IMG/VR virus record: IMGVR_UViG_3300042484_001031
Span: 1-64,000 of that record
From: a virus
Length of the DNA stretch: 64,000 nucleotides
Direction: 5' to 3' (one strand)
The stretch's first letter is position 1. Every line of letters starts with the position of its first letter. A program made the position numbers and the translations under genes. Positions 1-5,208 of this stretch are shown in pieces. The notes beneath the pieces were generated by a model, which was not told where the DNA came from, ran no database searches, and saw only the letters and a program-made list of their open reading frames with translations.

Positions 1-215
1 ATGTGCTTCAATATGCTCTGCGTCCCCCGGCGGTAATTATAGTACAAAAAGATATGACGCTATCATACCCCTCACACGTACCTTCCACCCGCTTCCCGAC
101 AGGGACCGTTCTCGCATTGCTAGCGGCCTTTAGGTTCAAAGACTACCACCCGTAGTTGTCACACTACTTCTCATCGTGCGGGTCACACTATCCGAAGACA
201 CTCGGAACGTTCTTT
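1..215. other. Gene-free left edge with a weak nested hairpin
   Basis: No convincing coding frame or tRNA is seen here. A nested inverted repeat lies at 148-183: ACCCG (148-152) pairs with CGGGT (179-183), and GTAGT (152-156) pairs with ACTAC (163-167), the two sharing one base. The stretch is richer in GC than most of the window, as is usual for structured RNA. It may belong to the non-tRNA structured elements scattered through the tRNA array, but nothing identifies it. Confidence 0.3.
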
Positions 216-223
216 TATAAATA
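216..223 (+). promoter_or_regulatory. T4-type late promoter motif TATAAATA
   Basis: A perfect match to the T4 late promoter -10 box lies four bases upstream of the ATG at 228. There is no Shine-Dalgarno sequence between them, so a transcript starting at the usual distance would begin at or next to the start codon. The same TAAATA core precedes many genes in this window. Confidence 0.6.
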
Positions 224-227
224 CAGT

Positions 228-410
228 ATGGAACTACAAAACTGTATTGATGTTGTTGAAAAGTTGTTGCGTCAAAACAAACGTAATTACAAAGATAGCC
301 ACGAACAGTTATTATATGAACGGGGTTACCTCACTGGATTGCTTGCTCGTATGATGAGTGATGATCCTAGTATCTTACATCAAATCATAAACAAAACAAA
401 TAATCGCTGA
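228..410 (+). CDS. Small hypothetical protein, 60 aa
   Basis: The protein is short, charged and probably helical (starts MELQNCIDVVEKLLRQN) and is not recognised. The frame stays open about 72 bases further upstream, but that extension reads through the gene-free left edge. The ATG at 228 is preferred because a TATAAATA late-promoter box ends four bases before it, the same layout as several other genes here. It is one of few plus-strand genes in the tRNA region and ends two bases before the tRNA-Ser gene on the other strand. The composition (Lys, Asn, Asp, Gln) resembles other small phage proteins. Function is unknown and the call rests on the promoter context and length. Confidence 0.55.
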   Translation: MELQNCIDVVEKLLRQNKRNYKDSHEQLLYERGYLTGLLARMMSDDPSILHQIINKTNNR

Positions 411-411
411 T

Positions 412-503
412 TGGTGGAGACGGTGAGATTCGAACTCACGGTACGTGTTGCCACATACGACAGGTTAGCAACCTGCTGCCTTCGGCCACTCGGCCACGTC
501 TCC
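412..503 (-). tRNA. tRNA-Ser (GCU anticodon)
   Basis: A class II cloverleaf can be drawn on the minus strand: acceptor GGAGACG/CGTCTCC, anticodon loop TTGCTAA, a long variable arm, T-loop GTTCGAATC, discriminator A and an encoded CCA. It reads AGU/AGC serine codons. It is the last tRNA of the array in the direction of transcription. Confidence 0.95.
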
Positions 504-510
504 TAATACT

Positions 511-587
511 TGGTGCCTCCACCTGGACTCGAACCAGGAACCAACGGATTATGAGTCCGCTGCGCTAACCAATTGCGCTATAGAGGC
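511..587 (-). tRNA. tRNA-Met or tRNA-Ile2 (CAU anticodon)
   Basis: The acceptor GCCTCTA pairs with TGGAGGC (one G-U), the anticodon loop is CTCATAA, the T-loop is GTTCGAGTC, and A-CCA is encoded. A second CAU tRNA lies at 4800-4874. Phages often carry one elongator Met and one Ile2, the latter needing lysidine at C34. Which copy is which cannot be decided by eye. Confidence 0.9.
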
Positions 588-596
588 ATCATTCTT

Positions 597-681
597 TGGT
601 GCGAGTGGGCGGGGTCGAACCGCCATGCCTTGCGACGCCAGATTTTAAGTCTGGAGAGTATACCGATTTCTCCACACTCGC
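597..681 (-). tRNA. tRNA-Leu (UAA anticodon)
   Basis: A class II tRNA with acceptor GCGAGTG/CACTCGC, anticodon loop CTTAAAA, a long variable arm, T-loop GTTCGACCC and encoded A-CCA. It decodes UUA, a common codon in this AT-rich genome. It sits just downstream of the sigma70-like promoter at 694-722. Confidence 0.95.
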
Positions 682-693
682 ATTATTGTTAAC

Positions 694-722
694 ATTATAT
701 ATCATACAATGATTGTTGTCAA
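694..722 (-). promoter_or_regulatory. sigma70-like promoter upstream of tRNA-Leu
   Basis: On the minus strand the -35 box TTGACA (717-722) and -10 box TATAAT (694-699) are both perfect consensus matches with a 17-bp spacer. Transcription would start near 687 and run into tRNA-Leu, tRNA-Met and tRNA-Ser. It is the strongest-looking promoter of the window. Confidence 0.85.
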
Positions 723-728
723 ATAATT

Positions 729-805
729 TGGCGCACCGTAGGGGACTTGAACCCCTGGCCTCATGCGTGACAGGCATGCGATCTAACCAACTGATCTAAC
801 GGTGC
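729..805 (-). tRNA. tRNA-Asp (GUC anticodon)
   Basis: The acceptor GCACCGT/ACGGTGC, anticodon loop CTGTCAC and T-loop GTTCAAGTC are intact. Discriminator G, usual for Asp, is followed by an encoded CCA. The gene ends just upstream of the promoter at 694-722. Confidence 0.95.
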
Positions 806-844
806 AAATATGAAACAGGACACCCCTTTGGCCTAGGTCATTTA

Positions 845-868
845 AGAGTACGCCTGCCCAGCGACTCT
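845..868 (-). other. Hairpin between tRNA-Asp and tRNA-Tyr
   Basis: AGAGT (845-849) and CGC (851-853) pair with GCG (861-863) and ACTCT (864-868), leaving a 7-nt loop and one bulged base. No U-tract follows, so it is not a clear terminator. It may be a processing signal between tRNAs or part of a small structured RNA. Confidence 0.4.
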
Positions 869-878
869 CCTATATTCT

Positions 879-963
879 TGGTGGAGATTACCGGGATCGA
901 ACCAGTCGTGCTATAAAGCGGCGGATTTACAGTCCACTGCATCACCATTGATGCTTCATCTCC
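879..963 (-). tRNA. tRNA-Tyr (GUA anticodon)
   Basis: A class II tRNA: D-stem GCATC/GATGC, anticodon loop CTGTAAA, variable arm of about 15 nt, T-stem ACTGG/CCGGT, encoded A-CCA. The seventh acceptor pair (G-A) is mismatched; the other six pair normally. Confidence 0.9.
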
Positions 964-968
964 AAGGG

Positions 969-1033
969 GAGAGCCACGGTTGCAGGACCTAGTGCTTTGT
1001 TACCAAAGGAAGTATCCAGGCGATGTGGCTCTC
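969..1033. ncRNA. Structured tRNA-sized element, not a tRNA
   Basis: A perfect 9-bp terminal stem, GAGAGCCAC (969-977) with GTGGCTCTC (1025-1033), encloses an inner hairpin CTTTG (995-999)/CAAAG (1004-1008) with a TTAC loop. It is 65 nt long and lies between tRNA-Tyr and tRNA-Glu. There is no T-loop consensus, and the inner loop is too short for an anticodon. Size, position and closed stem resemble the stable RNAs encoded among the T4 tRNAs. The strand is uncertain, though minus matches its neighbours. Confidence 0.45.
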
Positions 1034-1300
1034 AAAACTCAGTATAATATAGATGTATACAACAAGCCTATTATTGTACATATCTATGTTATGTATTAGT
1101 ATAAGCTACTTGTTTCCACACAAGCCCTTAATTGAGCGGTTACTCTGTCCATCTCCATTTATTCAAAGTCTGTGTGCAGTTGAGATTCTGCCTATCAGAG
1201 CCTGCGAGGGTATTGTTAATCCTCACGCTAACGGTTTTCTGCCACCGGAACTCTATCGCTATTCAAACGCTACTTTAAGGAAAGTAGTAACCGGATTCTT
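1034..1300. other. Intergenic region within the tRNA array
   Basis: No supported gene is seen. A plus-strand open frame at 1053-1313 has no ribosome binding site, runs into tRNA-Glu and has unlikely composition, so it is not annotated. A short hairpin CTACTTT...AAAGTAG lies near 1270-1290, just after tRNA-Glu in its direction of transcription. GC content is higher than in neighbouring coding DNA, so structured RNA remains possible. Confidence 0.35.
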
Positions 1301-1375
1301 TGGAAGAGCATAGGAGAATCGAACTCCTCTTCTTAGGATGAAAACCTAATGTCCTAACCGATAGACGAATGCTCC
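1301..1375 (-). tRNA. tRNA-Glu (UUC anticodon)
   Basis: The acceptor GGAGCAT pairs with ATGCTCT through one G-U pair, the anticodon loop is TTTTCAT, the T-loop is GTTCGATTC and CCA is encoded. The discriminator reads U, unusual for Glu tRNAs, which normally carry G. Confidence 0.9.
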
Positions 1376-1377
1376 AT

Positions 1378-1502
1378 GTTATTAGTTTTGCTGACGCACT
1401 ATTTGCTATGCTCAACGGAATTATTTGCAAATTTACCGTTTATATACATAGTTAGTTAGAGTTGACGTTTACTCAGGCGCTTACATCAGCAAAACTAATA
1501 AC
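1378..1502. ncRNA. 17-bp inverted repeat enclosing about 91 nt
   Basis: GTTATTAGTTTTGCTGA (1378-1394) is perfectly repeated in inverse at 1486-1502. The enclosed 91 nt contain no coding frame. It abuts tRNA-Glu and lies downstream of the two minus-strand promoters at 1663-1691 and 1744-1772, so it is probably transcribed as a long stem-loop. It is the first of three consecutive stem structures. Function unknown. Confidence 0.5.
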
Positions 1503-1563
1503 ACACTATATGAAAACACACTACCTCGCTATTTGCGGGCGAGACACCGACTGTATAGTGTGT
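1501..1563. ncRNA. Stem-loop with 10-bp terminal stem
   Basis: ACACACTATA (1501-1510) pairs with TATAGTGTGT (1554-1563). An inner stem CTCGC (1525-1529)/GCGAG (1539-1543) lies inside. The element overlaps the end of the preceding inverted repeat by two bases, so the two form a continuous structured array. It lacks tRNA T-arm and anticodon features. Confidence 0.45.
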
Positions 1564-1566
1564 TTA

Positions 1567-1600
1567 CATATAGTCCCTGTAACTTAAACAGGGCTATATG
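1567..1600. other. 13-bp hairpin with one bulge
   Basis: CATATAGTCCCTGT pairs with ACAGGGCTATATG around a 7-nt AACTTAA loop; one T is bulged. No U-tract follows on either strand, so it is not a typical terminator. It is the promoter-proximal member of the structured array at 1378-1600. Confidence 0.45.
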
Positions 1601-1662
1601 ATAACTCAGAATTTTAAAGAACTTTGTTGATTAGTACGATGACTTTCTCAACTCATGCTATG

Positions 1663-1691
1663 ATTGTATCATAACTACCATTTATTGTCAA
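1663..1691 (-). promoter_or_regulatory. sigma70-like promoter for structured RNAs and tRNA-Glu
   Basis: On the minus strand TTGACA (1686-1691) and TACAAT (1663-1668) are 17 bp apart. The -35 region carries the extended motif TTTGACAATAAAT shared with the promoters at 1744-1772 and 5587-5615. No coding gene lies downstream before tRNA-Glu, so it probably drives the RNA genes. Confidence 0.75.
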
Positions 1692-1743
1692 ATTCTTCTG
1701 TTTCACTGTTTCCCGAGAACTTGTTCAATCAATCTATGAATAG

Positions 1744-1772
1744 AGTATATCAGATTGAGGATTTATTGTCAA
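1744..1772 (-). promoter_or_regulatory. Second sigma70-like promoter in tandem
   Basis: On the minus strand TTGACA (1767-1772) and TATACT (1744-1749) are 17 bp apart, again with TTTGACAATAAAT around the -35 box. It lies 81 bp upstream of the promoter at 1663-1691, giving tandem promoters for the same RNA array. It also sits just ahead of the divergent J-domain gene. Confidence 0.75.
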
Positions 1773-1827
1773 ATTTTATCATTTTAGTACTTTATACTAC
1801 ATAAAATACTTGATGATAAATATTGTT

Positions 1828-2424
1828 ATGACAACCTCCCTATATGATGATTTAGAATTACCAAAAACTTGCACCTCTGAAGAAATCAAACAAAAATACA
1901 GAATCTTAGCACAACTACATCATCCTGACAAGGGAGGGGATGTGGAAAAGTTCAAACGGATGAAATTGGCATACGAAGTGTTAAGTGACCCTATCAAACG
2001 TGAACACTATGATTCGACCGGTGATCATTATAATGATATTAACCTTGACAGTGAGGTTATGGGCAGATTAGCTGTTATGGTTTCACAGTTTGTTCAACAT
2101 ATTAATCCAGAGTTTGATGATTTAATACTAAAAATGAAAATTGAGATTCGTGCATTACAACAACTGACAACAAATGCTATTGTAGAATGTAATGATTTAA
2201 TTGCCAAATTTAACATTATTTCTAAAAAGATTAGATTAAAAAAAGAAGGCGAGAACTTGTTAAAGTTGGTAGTTGACAAAAAAGTATTAGGGCTTCATAA
2301 TGAAGTAATTAACCACAAAAGAGGTTTAATTGTTTTTGCTAGGATGTTAGAAGTATTAGACGATTATCACTACAGTAGTGATGAATGGCGATTACTACTA
2401 GAAAACGTTGATGGTCCGGCGTAG
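1828..2424 (+). CDS. J-domain (DnaJ-like) co-chaperone, 198 aa
   Basis: The first 65 residues form a J domain: LYDDLEL, then a helix, the invariant HPD at residues 32-34, a basic helix III with KFKRMKLAYEVLSD, and DPIKREHYD. J domains stimulate the ATPase of Hsp70 and bring substrates to it. The remaining 130 residues are helical, without the Gly/Phe or zinc regions of DnaJ, and are not recognised. The protein probably recruits host DnaK to a phage-specific client. ATG 1828 is preferred over ATG 1813 because a GATAAATA box (1815-1822) ends five bases upstream, the pattern seen at the gene starting at 12560. The stop codon lies inside the opposite-strand tRNA-Arg gene (13-nt overlap). Confidence 0.85.
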   Translation: MTTSLYDDLELPKTCTSEEIKQKYRILAQLHHPDKGGDVEKFKRMKLAYEVLSDPIKREHYDSTGDHYNDINLDSEVMGRLAVMVSQFVQHINPEFDDLILKMKIEIRALQQLTTNAIVECNDLIAKFNIISKKIRLKKEGENLLKLVVDKKVLGLHNEVINHKRGLIVFARMLEVLDDYHYSSDEWRLLLENVDGPA

Positions 2425-2486
2425 AGGAATCGAACCTCTATTGACGGCTTAGAAGGCCGCTGTATGATCCATTATACTAACGCCAG
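2412..2486 (-). tRNA. tRNA-Arg (UCU anticodon)
   Basis: The acceptor CTGGCGT/ACGCCGG has a C1-G72 pair and one U-G pair. The anticodon loop is CTTCTAA, the T-loop is GTTCGATTC, and A-CCA is encoded. It decodes AGA. Its 3' end overlaps the last 13 bases of the J-domain gene on the other strand. Confidence 0.95.
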
Positions 2487-2501
2487 AAGTTTTAAGTTGT
2501 T

Positions 2502-2582
2502 TGGCTCCACGGCTAGGACTCGAACCTAGCTAGCTTTCGCACAGATTAACAGTCTGCTGCCACACCCGGCGGCTCCCGTGGA
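2502..2582 (-). tRNA. tRNA-Asn (GUU anticodon)
   Basis: The acceptor TCCACGG/CCGTGGA, anticodon loop CTGTTAA and T-stem CTAGG/CCTAG are intact. Discriminator G, expected for Asn, is followed by CCA. The variable loop, about 11 nt, is longer than usual, making the gene 81 nt. Confidence 0.92.
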
Positions 2583-2589
2583 ATAATTT

Positions 2590-2665
<76 letters not shown>

Positions 2666-2690
2666 GACTTTTATTTAATAGTATTATACA

Positions 2691-3251
2691 CTAACTTAAT
2701 AATATTCTACTATGTTTTGGAACTCCTGCTAACAAATATTCCATTTGATCAGCAAGAATTGTTCTATGTTGTAATATCATATTTTCGTAGTGGTTTGGGA
2801 TGTATGGTAAGTATAGTAATTCCATACGCACTTCTTTTAAACTCTTATGTCCTTTTTTGCTGTTACAATCTTTACATGCTGTAACAACATTCATCCAAGT
2901 ATTTTCACCACCTTTGCTTCTAGGGACAATGTGGTCACGACTTAACAGATGATAGTTTGGAAACTGTTCACCGCAATAAGCACATACATGTCTATCACGA
3001 CCAAACAATGTTTTATTAGTTAGTGCAACACATGAATGCTTGTATGGATTGAATCCATGACCTTTAATAGCAATAATGCTACTAGCTTCTAGGTAACTTA
3101 ATGTACCGTCATTTTGTATACCACCACGATATTTAGCTACAATATTACCCATTGACCAAGCGATGGCATCTTTTGCTTTATAGGTAATTGCGTCATCATT
3201 TGATATCCATTGCCGGGGAACTCCCGAGATATCTAGTGCTAGAACAGCCAT
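2691..3251 (-). CDS. HNH homing-type endonuclease, 186 aa
   Basis: The C-terminal half carries a McrA-like HNH nuclease: a zinc knuckle formed by CAYC (90-93) and CKDC (126-129), the catalytic DHIVPRSKGG motif (from 106) and N121 before the second Cys pair. The N-terminal 80 residues look like a DNA-recognition region. Such free-standing HNH enzymes nick or cut DNA and often spread as mobile genes inside phage tRNA arrays. The start at 3251 is chosen over one nine codons upstream because AAGGAG stands six bases before it. An ATTAAATA box at 3285-3292 may be its late promoter. It lies between tRNA-Thr and tRNA-Arg in the same orientation. Confidence 0.9.
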   Translation of the reverse strand: MAVLALDISGVPRQWISNDDAITYKAKDAIAWSMGNIVAKYRGGIQNDGTLSYLEASSIIAIKGHGFNPYKHSCVALTNKTLFGRDRHVCAYCGEQFPNYHLLSRDHIVPRSKGGENTWMNVVTACKDCNSKKGHKSLKEVRMELLYLPYIPNHYENMILQHRTILADQMEYLLAGVPKHSRILLS

Positions 3252-3284
3252 AGTGTACTCCTTTTCTGTTATTATCACTATATG

Positions 3285-3292
3285 TATTTAAT
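3285..3292 (-). promoter_or_regulatory. Late-promoter-like box ATTAAATA
   Basis: A minus-strand ATTAAATA box lies about 33 bases upstream of the HNH gene start, followed by CATATAG. The identical octamer lies upstream of the fibre gene at 35095-38775. A leader with a Shine-Dalgarno sequence fits this spacing. Confidence 0.45.
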
Positions 3293-3298
3293 GCCTAA

Positions 3299-3373
3299 TG
3301 GCGGGTCCTGCAGGAATCGAACCCACATCTCCAAGTTCGAAGCATGGCATTCTATCCATTGAACTAAGGACCC
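3299..3373 (-). tRNA. tRNA-Arg (UCG anticodon)
   Basis: The acceptor GGGTCCT/AGGACCC is perfect, the anticodon loop reads CTTCGAA, the T-loop is GTTCGATTC, and G-CCA is encoded. The D-arm and T-arm closely follow bacterial Arg tRNAs. One T-T mismatch lies in the anticodon stem. It decodes CGA/CGG. Confidence 0.85.
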
Positions 3374-3380
3374 TTAATAT

Positions 3381-3409
3381 ATCATAACATAAACTATGTT
3401 TGTTGTCAA
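3381..3409 (-). promoter_or_regulatory. sigma70-like promoter upstream of tRNA-Arg
   Basis: On the minus strand TTGACA (3404-3409) and TATGAT (3381-3386) have a 17-bp spacer. The start would lie right at the 5' end of tRNA-Arg(UCG), and transcription would continue toward the HNH gene and further tRNAs. Confidence 0.75.
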
Positions 3410-3413
3410 CTAT

Positions 3414-3500
3414 TGGTGCCCCCACTGAGATTCGAACTCAGATTTCCTTTAAGATACTCCCTTTTGAGGAGAGTGACTTTGCCAATTTGTCTATGGGGGC
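3414..3500 (-). tRNA. tRNA-Leu (CAA anticodon)
   Basis: A class II tRNA with perfect acceptor GCCCCCA/TGGGGGC, anticodon loop CTCAAAA, long variable arm, T-loop GTTCGAATC and encoded A-CCA. It complements tRNA-Leu(UAA) for UUG codons. Confidence 0.93.
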
Positions 3501-3505
3501 ATGTT

Positions 3506-3581
3506 TGGTGCAACCTTGTGGGATCGAACCACGTTCAACGGTTCTTCAGACCGCCGCTATGACTACATCAGCTAAAGTTGC
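3506..3581 (-). tRNA. tRNA-Phe (GAA anticodon)
   Basis: The acceptor GCAACTT pairs with AGGTTGC (one U-G), the anticodon loop is CTGAAGA, the T-loop is GTTCGATCC, and A-CCA is encoded. Its 5' end abuts the late-promoter box of the next plus-strand gene. Confidence 0.92.
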
Positions 3582-3588
3582 ATAAATA
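3581..3588 (+). promoter_or_regulatory. Late-promoter-like box CATAAATA
   Basis: The box lies four bases upstream of the ATG at 3593, with no ribosome binding site between, exactly as at the gene starting at 228. Its first base is the 5' nucleotide of the opposite-strand tRNA-Phe. Confidence 0.5.
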
Positions 3589-3592
3589 TATA

Positions 3593-3781
3593 ATGTCTTA
3601 TATAAAAAGATTTATCATTCTTTTCCCCACTCCATTGTTTATGATTATGGGGTTTTTTAATCTGTTTCACGTTAATCCACATATGTGCGGTGGACATGAT
3701 GGTCAATCATTTGAAATGACTTTAATGTGGTTTGCTATGTCGATTGCACATTGTAGACCATGGCTTGATTATATAGATTAA
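3593..3781 (+). CDS. Small membrane protein, 62 aa
   Basis: The protein has a basic start (MSYIKRF), a hydrophobic segment through about residue 27, a polar middle with HMCGGHDGQS, then a second hydrophobic stretch MTLMWFAMSIAHCRPWL. It is probably a one- or two-pass inner-membrane protein. Similar tiny membrane proteins ending in a His-x-x-Pro-Trp-like motif are common in T4-like aquatic phages, but no function is established. The ATG is chosen because the CATAAATA box ends four bases before it. The gene lies alone on the plus strand between tRNA-Phe and tRNA-His. Confidence 0.6.
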   Translation: MSYIKRFIILFPTPLFMIMGFFNLFHVNPHMCGGHDGQSFEMTLMWFAMSIAHCRPWLDYID

Positions 3782-3785
3782 TATT

Positions 3786-3861
3786 TGGGGTGAAGGATGG
3801 GACTCGAACCCACAACCAACGGAATCACAATCCGTTGCTCTACCATTGAGCTACCAACACC
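3786..3861 (-). tRNA. tRNA-His (GUG anticodon), imperfect acceptor stem
   Basis: The G-1/C73 pair typical of His tRNAs, anticodon loop TTGTGAT and T-loop GTTCGAGTC are present, and CCA is encoded. The acceptor GTGTTGG/CCTTCAC contains two adjacent T-T mismatches. A second, fully paired tRNA-His is at 4876-4952, so this copy may be decaying or functionally altered. Confidence 0.82.
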
Positions 3862-3868
3862 ATAAAAA

Positions 3869-3942
3869 GATGGGAGCCTAGCTATCTTATTGTTAATAAG
3901 CCTCGCTAGATTGTCTCGTATAGGCAAGTTTATACACCCATC
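3869..3942. ncRNA. Cloverleaf-like structured element, not a tRNA
   Basis: A terminal stem GATGGG (3869-3874)/CCCATC (3937-3942) encloses two arms. The first is CTAGC (3878-3882)/GCTAG (3905-3909) with an inner CTTATT/AATAAG hairpin (3886-3900). The second is GTATA (3918-3922)/TATAC (3931-3935). At 74 nt it has tRNA size but no T-loop consensus and no 7-nt anticodon loop. It lies directly beside tRNA-His. It may be a stable RNA like those in T4 tRNA clusters, or a tRNA derivative. Confidence 0.45.
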
Positions 3943-3959
3943 AATCATACTATAGTGTC

Positions 3960-3982
3960 ATCACAGTTAACCCCACTGTGAT
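3960..3982. other. 8-bp hairpin downstream of the oxygenase gene
   Basis: ATCACAGT (3960-3967) and ACTGTGAT (3975-3982) form a perfect stem with a 7-nt loop. It lies about 50 bases after the stop of the minus-strand oxygenase gene at 4032. There is no U-tract, so it could be a 3'-end stabilising or weak terminator structure. Confidence 0.4.
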
Positions 3983-4031
3983 TAGATTGACAGGGACTCG
4001 AACCTATCGTCTATCCCATAACTTTGTAAAA

Positions 4032-4577
4032 TTAATTTGTTAAATAACAGTTGAATAATTGCAATGCAGTATTCCAATCTACCCATTCATTATTAATTGT
4101 CTTTAATTTTAAATTAACACACCATCTTTCATTTATTTGATTAGTGACATTGTGTGGCACAGCACCTTGAAATAAACAGGTGCCATTAATATTTCTAGAT
4201 TCTATGATTCTTAATTTAGTATTGTTGTATTTTCTTATAGTTGTAAACGGTGTTTTTATTACCTCGCCATTATATCCATCAACAGGTTTATACCAAAATA
4301 CTTTACTATTTGTACCACCAATAACCAAATTCAAATTAGTTTGATCGTACACATCATCGTCATCAATATGTATACGTGAAGGTTCATACGTTGCGGCGTA
4401 ATACAGTACAATACAATTAACTATTTTAATTTTTCCCGATGATTCAACTAAGTTGAATAATTCAGGATTTAAAATAATATGTGGATTAATTTTAATTATC
4501 TGTTTAACACTTGTTAAATCAAATTCCGTGTTAAGAAATGGAATCGGTAAATTTAATTTTTGAAAATTTCTAGACAT
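4032..4577 (-). CDS. 2OG-Fe(II) oxygenase-fold protein, 181 aa
   Basis: The double-stranded beta-helix core of a 2-oxoglutarate/Fe(II) dioxygenase is visible: H70-x-D72 (in SRIHIDDDD), a strand NLNLVIGG, distal H142 (PHNV) and R151 (ERWCVNL) for 2-oxoglutarate. Enzymes of this fold hydroxylate peptides, amino acids or other small substrates. The residues needed for iron and cosubstrate binding are all present. The start at 4577 is chosen because a TATAAATA box ends four bases upstream; a longer frame would run into tRNA-Gln. It is separated from the main oxygenase island by tRNAs. Confidence 0.75.
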   Translation of the reverse strand: MSRNFQKLNLPIPFLNTEFDLTSVKQIIKINPHIILNPELFNLVESSGKIKIVNCIVLYYAATYEPSRIHIDDDDVYDQTNLNLVIGGTNSKVFWYKPVDGYNGEVIKTPFTTIRKYNNTKLRIIESRNINGTCLFQGAVPHNVTNQINERWCVNLKLKTINNEWVDWNTALQLFNCYLTN

Positions 4578-4581
4578 TTTG

Positions 4582-4589
4582 TATTTATA
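4582..4589 (-). promoter_or_regulatory. T4-type late promoter motif TATAAATA
   Basis: A perfect box on the minus strand, four bases (CAAA) from the ATG at 4577. No Shine-Dalgarno sequence separates them. This is the same layout as at 216-228. Confidence 0.6.
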
Positions 4590-4634
4590 TACAATTGTGT
4601 TCTGTGGGCAGAACTGATAGTCTATACTATAAAC

Positions 4635-4712
4635 TGGCACCCCCTCAAGGATTTGAACCTCGGAGTGTCGGAATCAAAATCCGATGCCTTAGACCAACTT
4701 GGCGAAGGGGGT
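4635..4712 (-). tRNA. tRNA-Gln (UUG anticodon)
   Basis: The acceptor ACCCCCT/AGGGGGT is perfect and starts with A. The anticodon loop TTTTGAT, T-loop GTTCAAATC and discriminator G with encoded CCA fit Gln. Confidence 0.93.
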
Positions 4713-4717
4713 ATAAA

Positions 4718-4794
4718 TGGTAGCTTCACTGTGACTCGAACACAGGACCCCCGCCTTATCAAGACGGTGCTCTAACCAACTGAGCTATGAAGCT
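4718..4794 (-). tRNA. tRNA-Ile (GAU anticodon)
   Basis: The acceptor AGCTTCA/TGAAGCT is perfect, the D-arm is GCTCAGTTGGTTAGAGC, the anticodon loop is TTGATAA, the T-loop is GTTCGAGTC, and A-CCA is encoded. Confidence 0.95.
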
Positions 4795-4799
4795 GAAAC

Positions 4800-4874
4800 T
4801 GGTGGATGTAAGTAGATTTGAACTACTGACCTACTCCGTATGAAGGAGTTGCACTACCGCTGTGCTATACATCC
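4800..4874 (-). tRNA. tRNA-Met (CAU anticodon), second CAU tRNA
   Basis: The acceptor GGATGTA/TACATCC is perfect, the anticodon loop is TTCATAC, the T-loop is GTTCAAATC, and A-CCA is encoded. The first acceptor pair is G-C, so it is not an initiator. It is either elongator Met or Ile2; see the CAU tRNA at 511-587. Confidence 0.9.
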
Positions 4875-4875
4875 A

Positions 4876-4952
4876 TGGGGTGCTTGATGGGATTCGAACC
4901 CACGTATATCGGAATCACAATCCGAGGTCTTAACCGCTTGACGACAAGCACC
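4876..4952 (-). tRNA. tRNA-His (GUG anticodon), intact copy
   Basis: The acceptor GTGCTTG/CAAGCAC is perfect and extended by the His-specific G-1/C73 pair. The anticodon loop is TTGTGAT, the T-loop is GTTCGAATC, and CCA is encoded. It is not a simple copy of the tRNA-His at 3786: the D-arms and acceptor stems differ. Confidence 0.93.
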
Positions 4953-4953
4953 A

Positions 4954-5043
4954 TGGTAGAAACGGTGAGATTTGAACTCACGGACCCTTTCGGACCGACA
5001 GTTTTCAAGACTGTTGCAATAAACCAAACTCTGCCACGTTTCC
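4954..5043 (-). tRNA. tRNA-Ser (UGA anticodon)
   Basis: A class II tRNA with acceptor GGAAACG/CGTTTCT (one G-U), anticodon loop CTTGAAA, long variable arm with GGTCCGAAAGGGTCC, T-loop GTTCAAATC and encoded A-CCA. It is one base from tRNA-His. Confidence 0.93.
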
Positions 5044-5049
5044 ATAATA

Positions 5050-5125
5050 TGGTGGGACCAGGGCGGTTCGAACGCCCGACCAATGGATTAAAAGTCCACT
5101 GCTCTACCGACTGAGCTATGGTCCC
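5050..5125 (-). tRNA. tRNA-Lys (UUU anticodon)
   Basis: The acceptor GGGACCA/TGGTCCC, D-arm GCTCAGTCGGTAGAGC, anticodon loop CTTTTAA and T-loop GTTCGAACC are canonical, with encoded A-CCA. Confidence 0.95.
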
Positions 5126-5131
5126 ATATAT

Positions 5132-5208
5132 TGGTGCGACCGGAAGGACTTGAACCTCCGACTCCCTATTTCGTAGACAGGTACTCTAATCCACTGAGTT
5201 ACGGTCGC
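5132..5208 (-). tRNA. tRNA-Arg (ACG anticodon)
   Basis: The acceptor GCGACCG/CGGTCGC is perfect, the anticodon loop is CTACGAA, the T-loop is GTTCAAGTC, and A-CCA is encoded. A34 would be edited to inosine by host TadA to read CGN codons. It is the third Arg tRNA of the array and the first gene in the transcriptional direction. Confidence 0.93.

Noticed and set aside
969-1033. Possible tRNA-Thr (GGU in the inner loop)
   Set aside because: The inner loop has four bases, and there is no T-loop consensus or D-arm; kept as a structured element only.
1053-1313. Open frame of 86 codons on the plus strand in the tRNA array
   Set aside because: No ribosome binding site, ends inside tRNA-Glu, composition unlike other genes here.
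3985-4025. T-arm-like sequence GGTTCGAGTCC on the minus strand next to the oxygenase stop
   Set aside because: No acceptor partner, D-arm or anticodon arm can be drawn and the T-stem does not pair; at best a tRNA remnant.
4854-5114. Overlapping short frames in all directions across tRNA-His, tRNA-Ser and tRNA-Lys
   Set aside because: They lie entirely within tRNA genes.
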